From NCBI RefSeq assembly GCF_033558715.1, contig NZ_CP114606.1, positions 186,001-250,000 on the forward strand: a stretch of 64,000 nt of DNA, written 5' to 3'. A program made the translations under genes and the position numbers. This stretch comes from Acinetobacter sp. YWS30-1 (GTDB lineage Bacteria > Pseudomonadota > Gammaproteobacteria > Pseudomonadales > Moraxellaceae). Positions 27,135-37,488 of this stretch are shown in pieces (within the stretch, counting starts at the first letter, position 1; each line of letters begins with the position of its first letter). Under the pieces are notes generated by a model, which was not told the DNA's origin, did not search any database, and saw nothing but the letters and a program-made list of their open reading frames with translations.

Positions 27135-28195
27135 TTGGAATCGGAGGCTTGAGGCTGAACTAGCAATTGACCATTAATGCAGTCCAGATGGAGTTGCAGT
27201 TGTTCTGGATGGTTCAGGAAATAAATCGCTAAGATCGGTTCCAGTTCAGTCCGTATTTTTCGGCCCAGATGACGGGCGCCATAACGGATGTCATGACCCT
27301 GATAAAAATGGGCCTTGGCTGCATCAGTGAGGTGAATCTGTCGTTTCTGATGTTGCAGACGTTGATTTAATTTATCCAGCTCAATCTCAACCAGTCGTGG
27401 CAGGGCATCATTTTGGACAGCCTGATAGTGCAAGGTACGGTCAATCCGGTTTAAAAATTCAGGATCGAACTTGCGCTGCATGACTTTTTCAATAATCTGC
27501 TGGGTCGGTACTTTTTTCAGACATAGTTGCTGCATTTTTTGCGGCAGATAGCTGAGCTTTTCCAGATATTGTTGCGCGGCTTGTGCACCGACATTACTGG
27601 TCATAAAAATCATGCAATTACGAAAATCGATGGTTTTGGTACCAGCAGTCAACGTCAGTCGACCAGTATCCAGTACATTCATCAGACCACGAATCACTTC
27701 AGTACTGGCTTTTTCCAGTTCATCAAACAGCATGATGCCGGGACGGGTATGGCTTCCGGCAATAGCGGTTTCATCAAACAGGCTATGGCCTTTTTTAGAG
27801 CCCACATAACCCGGAGGCGCGCCAGTCAGGGCAGCTGCATAATGTTCCTGCGCCAAAGTATTCATATCAATCCGGCAGAAAGCATCAGGACGGCCATAAA
27901 TTGCTTCGGCAATCAGACGCACGGTCTCGGTTTTGCCGACACCGGTCGGGCCAAGCATTAAGGTAACCGAAAGCGGACGTTCAGGACTGGAAAAGTCAGC
28001 CTTGACCACATGCAGCATTTTTTCAATTTCATTTAAGGCCGCATCCTGACCGATGATCCGTTCCCGTAGCAACTGCATCACAGCCTGAGGTTCAAAATGA
28101 AAACGCGGTTTCCCAATTAAAAGGTCACGCTCAGATTGGCTATGGCTAGAGGTGGCAGGTTGCACAACATGAATACCGGATTGGGAACTTGTCAT
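27131..28195 (-). CDS. Solo Clp/Hsp100 D2-type AAA+ ATPase
   Basis: 354 residues containing only one AAA+ module. Walker A is GPTGVGKTETV (near 82-92) and Walker B is GIMLFDELEKA. The pore loop GAPPGYVGSKKG, sensor 1 FMTSNVGA and arginine-finger region FDPEFLNRID follow. The C-terminal D2-small domain ends around IRYGARHLGRKI. There is no N-domain, no first ATPase module and no zinc finger; the first ~35 residues are a Ser/Gln-rich tail. It resembles the second half of ClpA/ClpB. I see no IGF/IGL-type loop for ClpP docking, so an unfoldase or assembly role is likelier than proteolysis. It appears monocistronic. Confidence 0.85.
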   Translation of the reverse strand: MTSSQSGIHVVQPATSSHSQSERDLLIGKPRFHFEPQAVMQLLRERIIGQDAALNEIEKMLHVVKADFSSPERPLSVTLMLGPTGVGKTETVRLIAEAIYGRPDAFCRIDMNTLAQEHYAAALTGAPPGYVGSKKGHSLFDETAIAGSHTRPGIMLFDELEKASTEVIRGLMNVLDTGRLTLTAGTKTIDFRNCMIFMTSNVGAQAAQQYLEKLSYLPQKMQQLCLKKVPTQQIIEKVMQRKFDPEFLNRIDRTLHYQAVQNDALPRLVEIELDKLNQRLQHQKRQIHLTDAAKAHFYQGHDIRYGARHLGRKIRTELEPILAIYFLNHPEQLQLHLDCINGQLLVQPQASDSN

Positions 28196-28419
28196 CTTGG
28201 ATCATCTCGAGATTGGACCTGTCGAGCATAGCAAAGTTAGTTCAGGCGACTTATAGCTTTTAGCAATCAGACCATATTGGGTTGCTTATAAATACGGCGG
28301 TCTGGGCATAACCTGTTTCACTTTCGATGACAGTTCGGGTGAATTTTGTGTCATCGCTTGAAAATGACACATTAAACATCACATATATCTGCATATTGCA
28401 GGTGAAAAATAGGTTTTAG

Positions 28420-30219
28420 GTGAACGAGAACGCACGCCCTCATATTGAAAAAATCTTGGCCAATATGACCACCTTACCCGGGGTCTACCGGATGTATGGC
28501 AAAGATGGCGAACTCTTATATGTGGGAAAAGCCAAGAACCTGAAAAATCGGGTATCTAGTTATTTTGTCAAAACCCTTGATCATCCCAAGACTCAAGCTT
28601 TGGTGGCACGGATTTATGACATTCAGACCTTGGTGGTGCGTTCAGAAACTGAAGCTTTATTGCTAGAGCAAAACCTGATCAAGCTGCATCGTCCACCGTA
28701 TAACATCATGCTGCGTGATGACAAATCCTATGTCTATATTTTTGTCTCTGCAGACAAGCCCTATCCGCGGATTGCCAGCGGTCGTGGTAAGGGCAAACAT
28801 CAGGTCGGCAAGTTCTTTGGACCTTATCCGAGTGCTTACAATGCCCGCGATACTTTGGTTATTCTGCAAAAATTATTCAATGTACGTTCTTGTGAGAATG
28901 GTTTCTTTGCCAATCGTACTCGACCTTGTTTGCAATATCAGATCAAGCGCTGTTCCGGCCCTTGTGTCGGCCTGATTTCACCTGAGGATTATCAGGAAGA
29001 TGTCAATAATTCGATTCGCTTCCTGCAAGGCGATACCAAAGAGTTGAATCAGGAACTGATTGCCAAGATGGAAGCAGCCGCAGAAAATCTGGAATTTGAA
29101 AAGGCGGTATTTTATCGTGACCGGATGGCATTACTGCGTGATGTACAGGCCCAGCAGGCGATTTATAAAGTCAAAGGTGAGGCAGATATTCTGGCGATTG
29201 CCTACCAGGCAGGAGTAACTTGTGTGCAGATCATGCATGTGCGTAATGGCAAGATGCTCGGCGGTAAAGGCTATTTTCCGGATATGCTGAGTGACGATCT
29301 GGGACAAATGCTCTCGGATTTTATTGCCAACTTCTACTTCCAGGTTGCCGATGAAATTCCTTCTGAACTGATCGTAAATATTGAAATGCCAGATCGGAAG
29401 GAGCTGGAAGCCGCACTTTCTCAACATTTTGACAAGAAAATTCAGATCAAATCCAAAGTTCGGGAAACCCGTGCCGAATGGCTGGAACTTGCACAGATGA
29501 ATGTGCAACATGCCATTCAGGGCAAGCTGGCCAATCACTTTGAGCTGAATGAACGTTTCCATCAGTTAGAGGAAGTCGTGGGACGGCCGGTAGATCGGAT
29601 TGAGTGTTTCGATATCTCGCATACCATGGGTGAAGATACGGTTGCTTCTTGCGTAGTCTTTGATAGTGGAGGCGCGCGCAAACGCGATTATCGCCAGTTT
29701 TCTATCAATGATATTCAGGCGGGTGATGACTATGCCGCGATGCGTCAGGCCTTAACCCGTCGTTATAAAAAAGCCATGCTGCCAGATTTGCTGCTGATTG
29801 ACGGTGGTAAAGGGCAATTGCATATGGCGATGGAAGTCATGCAGGAACTTGGGCTGGATGCCTTTATGGTCGGTGTGTCTAAAGGCGAAGGACGTAAGCC
29901 GGGTCTGGAAACCCTGCATTTTACCGATGGCGGTAAGATCCAGCTTCCAGAAGATCATAAGGCCCTGCATCTGATCCAGCAGGTACGTGATGAAGCTCAC
30001 CGTTTTGCCATTACCCGCCATCGGGCCAAACGCGATAAAAAACGGGGTTCATCCGTATTGGAAGTGATCCCAGGATTAGGGCCGAAGCGCCGTCGTGATT
30101 TATTGACCCATTTTGGCGGGATTCAGGGTGTGCTTAAAGCTTCAGAAAAAGACCTGCAACTGGTGCCAGGTCTGGGTTCTGTGATGGCCCGGATGATTTA
30201 TAAAGTTCTGCATGAGTAA
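28420..30219 (+). CDS. uvrC: Excinuclease ABC subunit C
   Basis: 599 residues. Makes the dual incisions in nucleotide-excision repair with UvrA and UvrB. The N-terminal GIY-YIG nuclease is [32 protein letters not shown] four-Cys cluster region appears around C-x-x-x...[13 protein letters not shown]. The UvrB-interacting UVR motif is near 205-235. The C-terminal RNase-H-like nuclease has [13 protein letters not shown] and LLIDGGKGQ, and the final helix-hairpin-helix pair is [19 protein letters not shown] and [14 protein letters not shown]. The GTG start at 28420 has AGGTTTTAG ahead; ATG alternatives would delete the domain. Confidence 0.96.
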   Translation: MNENARPHIEKILANMTTLPGVYRMYGKDGELLYVGKAKNLKNRVSSYFVKTLDHPKTQALVARIYDIQTLVVRSETEALLLEQNLIKLHRPPYNIMLRDDKSYVYIFVSADKPYPRIASGRGKGKHQVGKFFGPYPSAYNARDTLVILQKLFNVRSCENGFFANRTRPCLQYQIKRCSGPCVGLISPEDYQEDVNNSIRFLQGDTKELNQELIAKMEAAAENLEFEKAVFYRDRMALLRDVQAQQAIYKVKGEADILAIAYQAGVTCVQIMHVRNGKMLGGKGYFPDMLSDDLGQMLSDFIANFYFQVADEIPSELIVNIEMPDRKELEAALSQHFDKKIQIKSKVRETRAEWLELAQMNVQHAIQGKLANHFELNERFHQLEEVVGRPVDRIECFDISHTMGEDTVASCVVFDSGGARKRDYRQFSINDIQAGDDYAAMRQALTRRYKKAMLPDLLLIDGGKGQLHMAMEVMQELGLDAFMVGVSKGEGRKPGLETLHFTDGGKIQLPEDHKALHLIQQVRDEAHRFAITRHRAKRDKKRGSSVLEVIPGLGPKRRRDLLTHFGGIQGVLKASEKDLQLVPGLGSVMARMIYKVLHE

Positions 30220-30337
30220 TTGTTTTATATCAATTACAAGTGCAAAAATGCACATTGACCTTCGAGTCAAAGGTCATTTCTATTCATAGATTTTTCCAGC
30301 AATATATCGGTTCATCAGACAAAGTTGAAGGATCGAT

Positions 30338-31132
30338 ATGTCTTTGCAAACACTGTACGCACAAATTGCGCAGCAAGAATGGATTGAAATGCCGCCAGGC
30401 TGGGGACAAGGAAGAACCATCTACGGTGGACTTGCAGCTGCAGTCATGATGCAAAAAGCTGTGGTAATAATCAATGATCCTACTAAACGTTTGCTGAGTA
30501 CCAGTGTGACTTTTGTTGGCCCGGTACAGGAAGGCAAAGCACGCCTGACTGCGGAAATTCTGCGTGAAGGCAAATCGGTCACTACCATCGAAGTGCGTCT
30601 ATGGCAGGATGAGGCTGTTCAGAGCATTCTGATTGCCAGTTTCGGCGTAGCGCGCGATTCTAGCATTCAGGTACATCAGGAAATGCAGGCTCCGGATTAT
30701 GCTCCTCCTGACGCCTTGTTTCAGATTCCTGCACAGTTCAAGCTTCCAAAGTGTTTTGATCATTTCGAACTCAGATGGGCGGATTTGAATCTGCCGTGCA
30801 GTTCAAGTGTACGTCCTGATTTTGAAGGCTGGTGCCGCTTCCATCCAGATCAACATTCTGACCGTGAATTTCAGTTAGCTGACCTGATGGCCATTTTTGA
30901 CATCTGGCCACCTGGGGTGTTACCGATGTTTCAGACACTGGCCCCAGCGAGCAGCCTGACCTGGACTGTAACCTATGTGCATCCAGTGCAGCATCAGCTA
31001 CATGATTGGTTTAAATATAAAGTGATTACCGACCATGCGGCTGACGGTTATTCAACAGAACATGCCTATCTGTGGGATGTAGAAAATCGGCTGATTGCGA
31101 TGGCCAGACAGACAGTGACGGTGTTTGCCTAG
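30338..31132 (+). CDS. Acyl-CoA thioesterase (TesB-like double hotdog)
   Basis: 264 residues with two hotdog-type halves. The first contains WGQGRTIYGGLAAAVMMQKA then STSVTFVGPVQEGKARLTAEILREGKSVTTIEVRL. The second contains LADLMAIFDIWPPGVL and LTWTVTYVHPV. This pattern fits the thioesterase-family (4HBT_3) proteins that hydrolyse acyl-CoA. It sits between uvrC and pgsA without tight coupling. The physiological substrate is unknown. Confidence 0.85.
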   Translation: MSLQTLYAQIAQQEWIEMPPGWGQGRTIYGGLAAAVMMQKAVVIINDPTKRLLSTSVTFVGPVQEGKARLTAEILREGKSVTTIEVRLWQDEAVQSILIASFGVARDSSIQVHQEMQAPDYAPPDALFQIPAQFKLPKCFDHFELRWADLNLPCSSSVRPDFEGWCRFHPDQHSDREFQLADLMAIFDIWPPGVLPMFQTLAPASSLTWTVTYVHPVQHQLHDWFKYKVITDHAADGYSTEHAYLWDVENRLIAMARQTVTVFA

Positions 31133-31227
31133 TGACACTTCAAGTCAATTCGTATAAAGTGAAGCGTATTAATGATGGATTAAACCTCGAAAAAAGTGTG
31201 CATTTTCATCGTACATGAGGGGAACAA

Positions 31228-31827
31228 TTGGCGGTGTCTATGACTACAGGTCGTATCCTGAATATTCCAAATATCTTGACCTTGGCTCGTATTATCCTGA
31301 TTCCGGTTTTTTTATTGGTCGCATATTGGCCACCGGCAATGGGATTTAATGAAACCAGTCCTGATGTGACGCGGCATATTATCTTAACGACAATTTTTGT
31401 AGTGGCTGCAGTCACTGACTGGTTTGATGGTTATCTGGCGCGTACTCTGAATCAGACGTCTGCTTTTGGTCGTTTTTTGGATCCAGTTGCAGACAAGTTG
31501 ATGGTCGCTGCTGCGCTTATTGTCTTAGTGCAATGGCAACCTTCGATCTCGATGGCTTTTGCAGCGATTGTGATTATTTCACGGGAAATTACAGTTTCAG
31601 CTTTACGTGAATGGATGGCTGAACTCGGTGCGCGTACCAGTGTGGCGGTGTCGACAGTGGGTAAATACAAAACCGCGTTCCAGATGATCGCAATTACGGT
31701 TTTCCTGCTGAACTGGCCACCGCTAGAAATGCTGGCTTATGCTTTGCTATATACAGCTGTGGTACTGACCTTATGGTCAATGTTTATTTATCTAAAAGCA
31801 GCCTGGCCATATCTGAAACAGCCTTAA
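31228..31827 (+). CDS. pgsA: CDP-diacylglycerol-glycerol-3-phosphate 3-phosphatidyltransferase
   Basis: About 199 residues. Makes phosphatidylglycerol-phosphate, the precursor of phosphatidylglycerol, at the inner membrane. The CDP-alcohol phosphatidyltransferase signature DWFDGYLARTLNQTSAFGRFLDPVADK is complete (D-x2-DG-x2-AR-x8-G-x3-D-x3-D). About five membrane helices flank it. The start is ambiguous: TTG at 31228 has GAGGGG at good distance, while ATG at 31240 begins MTTGRILNIPNILTLARI, closer to the usual family start. Ends at an intrinsic terminator. Confidence 0.93.
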   Translation: MAVSMTTGRILNIPNILTLARIILIPVFLLVAYWPPAMGFNETSPDVTRHIILTTIFVVAAVTDWFDGYLARTLNQTSAFGRFLDPVADKLMVAAALIVLVQWQPSISMAFAAIVIISREITVSALREWMAELGARTSVAVSTVGKYKTAFQMIAITVFLLNWPPLEMLAYALLYTAVVLTLWSMFIYLKAAWPYLKQP

Positions 31828-31831
31828 TCAA

Positions 31832-31859
31832 TAAAAGCTCCTTAAAGGGGCTTTTTTTT
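31832..31859 (+). terminator. Terminator of pgsA
   Basis: AAAAGCTCC / GGGGCTTTT near-perfect stem with a T8 tail, 5 nt after the pgsA stop. Confidence 0.85.
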
Positions 31860-32238
31860 ATAGCTGAAATAGGAAATATAAAAATAGCAGGCAAAAAAAT
31901 ACCCAGCCTTTGGGGGAAGAACTGGGATGAAATCGGGGGTATTTCTCAGTTATTATTATAGTTATTCAAAGATATCTCATCTTCTTGCTGGTCATTATAG
32001 GGAGCACCTTCCACAAAATCATGTGGTTTCTTGTAGCTGAATGTTGTGTTTTGTGAGAGCAATGTATACAGAATTTACAATTGATTATTTTGATACAAAT
32101 CTGATTGCTTTTCAGTAAGATAATGGCTGCTTAAATTTAAAAAACACGGTAGGAAAATGACAGGTTTTGAGCCTGTTTTTTAGGTCAATAATTTTCGATT
32201 TCATGAAAGTTAAAATAGTTTTTAGAGTGCTTTTAAGA

Positions 32239-32266
32239 GAAATAGAGTATCTGAAATAGAGTATCT
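32239..32266 (+). repeat. Exact 14-bp tandem duplication
   Basis: GAAATAGAGTATCT occurs twice in immediate succession (32239-32252 and 32253-32266). Confidence 0.9.
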
Positions 32267-32481
32267 ATAGAAAAAGAATATCCGAGGAGTCTCTTGTCAG
32301 GTATTTAACTCATGATCTGATGAAGAAGTAATTTTCAAATTAAAAAGGGAATTCTTTTTATAGGTTACTTTTTTATAGCATTCGAAGTGATACCTTTCGC
32401 TTAATTTACGTAAGAGAAAAGCTTGAGCTTAGATAAAAAAATTTCCATGTAAGGAGTTTTTTTATTCTATGAACTTATAGC

Positions 32482-32763
32482 TGCTTGTCTTGTGTAAAAA
32501 ACAAAAAGAGTAGGGCTTTAAACTAAAAGGGGAATCTTTCATAGATTTCCTTTTTGACAAGTAAAATTATGCGCTTCGCTTGTCTTGCAGAAAAATAAGG
32601 CAGTGTCTTAGCTTTTTCACTTGAAGCATAGCTTCTTATCTTGCACAAGGGCAGAGCAGTGCTCTTTCCCATAAAAAGAGCCTCAAAAGAGACTCTTTTT
32701 AAATGCTTGCCTACGCGGACTTCGTCCTTGTCTTGCGTAAAAAAGAAAAGCAGTGCTTTCTTT
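32482..32763 (+). repeat. Four degenerate copies of a CTTGTCTTGCG...GCAGTGCTTT repeat
   Basis: Copies lie at about 32482-32519, 32571-32610, 32631-32670 and 32719-32763. Each has a CTTGTCTTGYG-like head, an A-rich middle and a GCAGTGCTTT-like tail. The last reaches the end of yggX. A hairpin AAAAAGAG / CTCTTTTT at 32674-32700 lies between the last two. Confidence 0.65.
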
Positions 32764-32765
32764 TT

Positions 32766-33035
32766 TTACTCAGGCTTTAGACCTTCAGCTTTTTCCAATG
32801 ATTCATCATTGTTAAAGAACTTCTCGCGTTGCTCTTCAAGGAACTTTTTCGCATCCGGTTCAAACACGTTTAAACGCTTTTCATTGATCAGCGTGGTCTG
32901 GTGTTTCAGCCATTCTTGCCAAGCCTGTTTAGATATCGTATCAAACAGTTCCTGACCCTTTGCACCCGGGAATGGTGCAAAGTCTAAACCTTCCATTTCT
33001 TGTTGATACTTACGGCAAAAAACTTGTCGAGACAT
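32766..33035 (-). CDS. yggX: Fe(2+)-trafficking / oxidative damage protection protein YggX
   Basis: 89 residues, the usual family size. N-terminus [24 protein letters not shown] with the conserved cysteine at position 7; [23 protein letters not shown] is the family core. YggX protects iron-sulphur proteins from oxidative damage, probably by handling labile iron. It lies 29 nt downstream of argH on the same strand and may be read from the argH promoter. Confidence 0.95.
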   Translation of the reverse strand: MSRQVFCRKYQQEMEGLDFAPFPGAKGQELFDTISKQAWQEWLKHQTTLINEKRLNVFEPDAKKFLEEQREKFFNNDESLEKAEGLKPE

Positions 33036-33064
33036 ATCAATACTCCAATTTAAAGCGAAAGCAA

Positions 33065-34495
33065 TTAAGCGTAAAGTTTCTCTAGGCGAGCATGCGCACG
33101 TTCGATCGCAGCTTCAACCTGTGCAGGTGCAGTACCACCGATGTGATTACGTGCATTCACAGATGCTTCTAAGGTCAGGGCTTTTTCGAATACATCTGCC
33201 TGAATCAGATCAGAGAACTGTTGCAGTTGCTCAAGTGTCAGTTCAGACAGGTCTTTACCTTCCTGTACACCCAGAGCTACCGCTTTACCCACAATTTCGT
33301 GTGCATCACGGAATGCTACGCCATTTTTTACCAGATAATCTGCCAGGTCAGTGGCCGTTGAGAAGCCACGAAGTGCTGCTTCACGCATAATTTCGATGTT
33401 TGGTACAAGCGCAGGAATCATATCCGCAAATGCCATTAATGAACCACGGACGGTATCGATCGCATCAAATAATGGTTCTTTGTCTTCCTGGTTATCTTTG
33501 TTGTAAGCAAGCGGTTGACCTTTCATTAGGGTCAACAAGCTCATCAGATCACCATATACACGGCCAGTTTTACCACGGATCAGTTCAGGTACATCCGGGT
33601 TTTTCTTCTGCGGCATAATAGATGAACCAGTACAGAAACGGTCTGGAATATTTACGAACTTGAACTGAGCCGATGTCCATAGGATCATTTCTTCAGACAT
33701 ACGTGACAGGTGCATCATAATTAAAGATGCCGCAGCATTGAATTCAATACCGAAATCACGGTCAGAAACAGCATCAAGTGAGTTTTCAGCAACAGCTTCA
33801 AAACCTAGAAGCTCAGCGGTATAAGCACGGTCAATCGGGTAAGTCGTACCTGCCAGAGCAGCAGAACCGAGTGGCATACGGTTAACACGTTTACGGCAAT
33901 CAATCAGACGCTCAGAGTCACGTACCAGCATTTCAAACCAAGCCATTAAGTGATGACCAAAAGTCACTGGCTGTGCAGTTTGCAGATGGGTAAAACCTGG
34001 CATGATGGTATTGGTATTTTTCGCTGCCAGACCCAGGATGCCTTTTTGCAATTTTTTCAGTAATTCCAGGATGGCATCAATTTCATCACGGACATACAGA
34101 CGGATATCTGTGGCAACCTGGTCATTACGGCTACGGCCCGTATGCAATTTTTTACCGGTGATGCCGATACGCTGAGTCAGGCGCGACTCAATGTTCATAT
34201 GCACATCTTCAAGGTCAATGCGCCATTCGAAGTTACCTGCTTCAATATCTGCTTTAATGGCAGTCAGACCTTCGATAATGTCATCACGTTCCTGTTCGGT
34301 CAGTACGCCAACTTTTGCCAGCATGGTTGCATGTGCAATCGAGCCTGCAATGTCTTGTTTATAAAAACGTTGGTCAAATTGAACAGATGCTGTAAATTCA
34401 GCAACAAAAGCATCAGTCGCTTCAGAGAAACGACCGCCCCACATACCCGAAGTCTGGGCTTGTGATGGATTTGAGGAATTAGAAGATGTGGTCAT
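33065..34495 (-). CDS. argH: Argininosuccinate lyase
   Basis: 476 residues. Last step of arginine synthesis: argininosuccinate to arginine and fumarate. Fumarase/aspartase superfamily signature [12 protein letters not shown] is intact, as are [12 protein letters not shown] and the catalytic-His region [19 protein letters not shown]. The start (ATG at 34495) lies inside the start region of the divergent sensor kinase gene, so the two genes overlap by about ten bases head to head and share regulatory DNA. Confidence 0.97.
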   Translation of the reverse strand: MTTSSNSSNPSQAQTSGMWGGRFSEATDAFVAEFTASVQFDQRFYKQDIAGSIAHATMLAKVGVLTEQERDDIIEGLTAIKADIEAGNFEWRIDLEDVHMNIESRLTQRIGITGKKLHTGRSRNDQVATDIRLYVRDEIDAILELLKKLQKGILGLAAKNTNTIMPGFTHLQTAQPVTFGHHLMAWFEMLVRDSERLIDCRKRVNRMPLGSAALAGTTYPIDRAYTAELLGFEAVAENSLDAVSDRDFGIEFNAAASLIMMHLSRMSEEMILWTSAQFKFVNIPDRFCTGSSIMPQKKNPDVPELIRGKTGRVYGDLMSLLTLMKGQPLAYNKDNQEDKEPLFDAIDTVRGSLMAFADMIPALVPNIEIMREAALRGFSTATDLADYLVKNGVAFRDAHEIVGKAVALGVQEGKDLSELTLEQLQQFSDLIQADVFEKALTLEASVNARNHIGGTAPAQVEAAIERAHARLEKLYA

Positions 34496-35640
34496 GTCGG
34501 CTCAATCAGATTAAAAGCAGTAGAACGAAAAAGAGTATAACAAATTCAAAGCCCGTTGCCGAAGTCCAAGTCGATCAATCTTTTACATCTCCGACCGGAT
34601 CAGTGCAAAGCTCTTATTTTTTTAGCCAGATCGGCAAGCTGCACTATTTGCTGGAAATGTTTATTGGCGGCAATGTGCTGGCCATGGTCTTAGCCTTGGC
34701 AAAAGCACAGTCCTGGCAGGCACTCAATCTGGCAGATCTGCTTCAATATATGCTGTATATCAACTGGATACTGTTATGTTTTGCAGCGCTAGTCGAGCTT
34801 TTTCATCAGCACTTTCAACGTATGGGGATTAAGCTGGCATTAATCTGCGGATTTTTGCTATTACAGGCGGTTGTTTTGGTGACTACGACCAGTCTGAATG
34901 TGCTGACTTATTTTGGCAGCAATTTGAATTTTCAGGGACTGAGTCTGGCAGTCGCACTGGATCAGGTCGGCCTACATCTGAGTTTTGGTATCCTGTTAGG
35001 CATGTTCTGTTTTCGCTATCTGTATTTGCGTGAACAATGGGCGCAGCAGCAGCACAGTGAATTAAATGCACGGATTCAGGCCATGCAGGCCAGGATTCAT
35101 CCGCATTTTCTGTTTAATAGTCTCAATAGCGTGATTAGCCTGATCAGTATTGACCCGGACAAAGCCGAACAAATGTTGCTGAATTTGTCCCGTCTTTTTC
35201 GGGCCAGTTTTCAGGAATTGAAGCTGGTCAAGTTGCAGGAAGAAATTGAACTCTGCCAGCGCTATCTGGAGATTGAACAGATTCGTCTGGGAGAGCGTTT
35301 GCAGGTCGAATGGAAATTAGAAAACAAAGACTTATACTCACAAGTCCAAATTCCATTATTGACTTTACAACCCCTAGTGGAAAATAGTATTTTCCATGGA
35401 GTTGAAAAAATTTTGACAAAGAGTACCATAAGCATATTGATTGAAATCTTGCAAAATCAAATTAATATCATCATAACAAACCCCTATACGCAGGATAATA
35501 AAACATTAAAAAAGGGACATGGTATTGCAATTGAAAATGTCAGACAGCGTCTGGAAGCTTATTACGGACCTACGATGACGTTTCAGACTTTCGCCGGTGG
35601 AGGGGTGTTTACCACGGTTGTGCAATATCGCTATAAATAA
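34486..35640 (+). CDS. LytS/AlgZ-type sensor histidine kinase
   Basis: 384 residues. The N-terminal half has about four membrane helices (roughly 60-170). The His_kinase domain has the phosphoacceptor motif [17 protein letters not shown]. The HATPase domain carries [18 protein letters not shown] (N-box) and [18 protein letters not shown]. This is the FimS/AlgZ class, which partners LytTR regulators. The annotated start overlaps argH; a GTG at 34600 is an alternative that keeps the membrane part. The gene order argH, kinase, LytTR regulator, hemC is the same as argH-algZ-algR-hemC in Pseudomonas. Confidence 0.9.
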   Translation: MWSCRLNQIKSSRTKKSITNSKPVAEVQVDQSFTSPTGSVQSSYFFSQIGKLHYLLEMFIGGNVLAMVLALAKAQSWQALNLADLLQYMLYINWILLCFAALVELFHQHFQRMGIKLALICGFLLLQAVVLVTTTSLNVLTYFGSNLNFQGLSLAVALDQVGLHLSFGILLGMFCFRYLYLREQWAQQQHSELNARIQAMQARIHPHFLFNSLNSVISLISIDPDKAEQMLLNLSRLFRASFQELKLVKLQEEIELCQRYLEIEQIRLGERLQVEWKLENKDLYSQVQIPLLTLQPLVENSIFHGVEKILTKSTISILIEILQNQINIIITNPYTQDNKTLKKGHGIAIENVRQRLEAYYGPTMTFQTFAGGGVFTTVVQYRYK

Positions 35641-35709
35641 AAAGAAATCAAGGAAATCACAGTTAACTTATAATCAAATGAATAATGTTGACTGGATTAA
35701 GGAGGAGAA

Positions 35710-36450
35710 ATGGACGTCCTGATTTGTGACGATGAGCCTTTGGCTGTCGAGCGACTATCACGTTTAGTCTCTCAACTGGGGCATGATGTGGTTGCAACAG
35801 CTACGCATGGTCGTCAAGCAATTGATCTGGCTCACCAGCATGAACCTGATGTCATCTTATTAGATATTCAAATGCCTGAAATGGATGGTTTGACCTGTGC
35901 GCAGCATTTGCGTCAGCTCGACCCGATGCCGGCTATTGTCTTTTGTACGGCCTATGACCAACACGCGCTGGATGCATTCAAGTCTAATGCAGACGGCTAC
36001 CTGCTTAAACCGGTGATGCAACAGGAATTGGCACAGGTTTTAGAGCATCTAATTAAACTTACCCAAGCTCAAATGAGCCAACTAAAACAAAAAGAAAATA
36101 TGGAAGAAATCAATATCAGCCGCCATCAAATTGCGGCAAAGACCTATCGCGGGGTCGAATTGGTGCCAGTTGAAAATATCTATTATTTTCTGGCGGATCA
36201 AAAATATGTGACCGTACGCCATAAAAACGGCAGTGTCCTGATTGATGAAACCCTGAAGGAGTTGGAACAGGAGTTTGGACATCAGTTCATCAGGATTCAC
36301 CGTAATGCACTGGTTTCGGTTCACTATCTGGAAGGCTTGGAAGTGGTGAGTTCCGGCCAGTATCAGGTGCGTTGTCGTGAACTGGAAGAGCGTCTGGCGG
36401 TCAGCCGGCGTCATTTGCCATTCTTGCGGGAACGGATTCAGAAACTCTAA
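35710..36450 (+). CDS. LytTR-family response regulator (AlgR-like)
   Basis: 246 residues. Receiver domain 1-120 with acidic pocket DDEP (about 7-10), phosphoacceptor in DVILLDIQMPEMDG (near residue 54) and Lys in YLLKPV. The LytTR DNA-binding domain follows (about 140-245: GVELVPVENIYYFLADQKYVTV through FIRIHRNALVSVHYL). Cognate of the upstream kinase; AGGAGG lies 5 nt before the ATG. In Pseudomonas the counterpart AlgR controls motility and exopolysaccharide; targets here are unknown. Confidence 0.92.
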   Translation: MDVLICDDEPLAVERLSRLVSQLGHDVVATATHGRQAIDLAHQHEPDVILLDIQMPEMDGLTCAQHLRQLDPMPAIVFCTAYDQHALDAFKSNADGYLLKPVMQQELAQVLEHLIKLTQAQMSQLKQKENMEEINISRHQIAAKTYRGVELVPVENIYYFLADQKYVTVRHKNGSVLIDETLKELEQEFGHQFIRIHRNALVSVHYLEGLEVVSSGQYQVRCRELEERLAVSRRHLPFLRERIQKL

Positions 36451-36564
36451 ACGGATCAATGAGTTCGTCTGGACCAGTATTGAAACTTGCATAAATTCGC
36501 TTGCATTTTCAAGTGAGCAGGTTAAGTTTAGACTATTGTTCTCATTGACTGTTTATTGAAATTT

Positions 36565-37488
36565 ATGAAGACCCTAAAAATTGCTACTCGACAAAGTCCA
36601 CTTGCGCTCTGGCAGGCGGAACATATCCGTGCACGCTTACAGGACCTGCATGCTGGACTTCAGGTCGAGTTAGTCACTTTTGTTACACAGGGTGATAAAA
36701 TTCTTGATACGCCATTGGCTAAAATTGGCGGTAAGGGCTTATTTGTAAAAGAATTAGAAGCAGCCTTACTAGATGGTCGTGCTGATCTGGCAGTCCATTC
36801 AATGAAAGATGTGCCAATGGCTTTGCCTGAAGGCTTATCTTTGGCAGTCATCTGTGAACGTGAAGATCCACTGGATGCTTTTGTCTCAAATACTTATGCC
36901 AGTTTTGACGAATTGCCTCAAGGTGCCAAAGTTGGAACTTCCAGCTTGCGCCGTAAAACCCAGATTTTAAAACAGCGTCCGGACCTTGAGATTATCGATT
37001 TACGCGGTAATGTTGGTACACGCTTATCCAAACTGGATGCAGGTCAGTATGATGCAATCATCCTGGCCAGTGCCGGTTTAAAACGCTTGGGCCTTGCAGA
37101 TCGTATTCGTCATAGTATTGTGCCTGAAGTAAGTTTACCCGCAGTAGGACAGGGTGCACTGGGCCTGGAATGCCGGAGTGGAGATCAAGCGGTATTAGAT
37201 TTAATCCAGCCTCTGTTACATGTAGAAACTGATGCCTGTGTCCGTGCCGAACGTGCCTTTAATGCCTATCTGGAAGGTGGCTGTCAGGTGCCAATCGCAG
37301 GCTATGCCACTTTAAATGAAGGTGTCATTTCGATTGAAGGCCGGGTCGGTAGCGTAGATGGCGCAACTTTGCTACGCGCACAGCAAAGTGGAACCATGGC
37401 AGATGCAGAGCAATTGGGCGTGCAGCTGGCCAAAGATCTACTAGATCAGGGTGCAGGCGAGTTACTGAAAGCCCTTTATTCAAAATAA
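36565..37488 (+). CDS. hemC: Hydroxymethylbilane synthase (porphobilinogen deaminase)
   Basis: 307 residues from the ATG at 36565 ([18 protein letters not shown]); a TTG three codons earlier is disfavoured. Polymerises four porphobilinogens to hydroxymethylbilane. The dipyrromethane cofactor cysteine is in [29 protein letters not shown] and [10 protein letters not shown] substrate-binding motifs are intact. First gene of the hemCDXY group; its stop overlaps the hemD start by one base. Confidence 0.96.
   Translation: MKTLKIATRQSPLALWQAEHIRARLQDLHAGLQVELVTFVTQGDKILDTPLAKIGGKGLFVKELEAALLDGRADLAVHSMKDVPMALPEGLSLAVICEREDPLDAFVSNTYASFDELPQGAKVGTSSLRRKTQILKQRPDLEIIDLRGNVGTRLSKLDAGQYDAIILASAGLKRLGLADRIRHSIVPEVSLPAVGQGALGLECRSGDQAVLDLIQPLLHVETDACVRAERAFNAYLEGGCQVPIAGYATLNEGVISIEGRVGSVDGATLLRAQQSGTMADAEQLGVQLAKDLLDQGAGELLKALYSK

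Larger units (their letters stand above)
31862..32765. other. Gene-free AT-rich spacer between pgsA and yggX
   Basis: About 0.9 kb with no credible coding region. It holds a nested hairpin at 31897-31944 (AAATACCC/GGGTATTT), a terminator-like hairpin at 32160-32181 (ACAGG/CCTGT then T6), and an exact 14-bp tandem repeat at 32239-32266. It also holds four degenerate copies of a CTTGTCTTGCG-type repeat between 32482 and 32763. A frame on the plus strand opposite yggX (32641-32955) is an antisense shadow. The region may be decayed former gene or repeat DNA. Confidence 0.55.

Noticed and set aside
32482-32763. CRISPR array
   Set aside because: The repeats are too degenerate and unevenly spaced, and no cas genes are nearby.
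32641-32955. 104-codon plus-strand frame across the yggX gene
   Set aside because: It is antisense to yggX and Ser/Phe-rich, as expected of a shadow frame.
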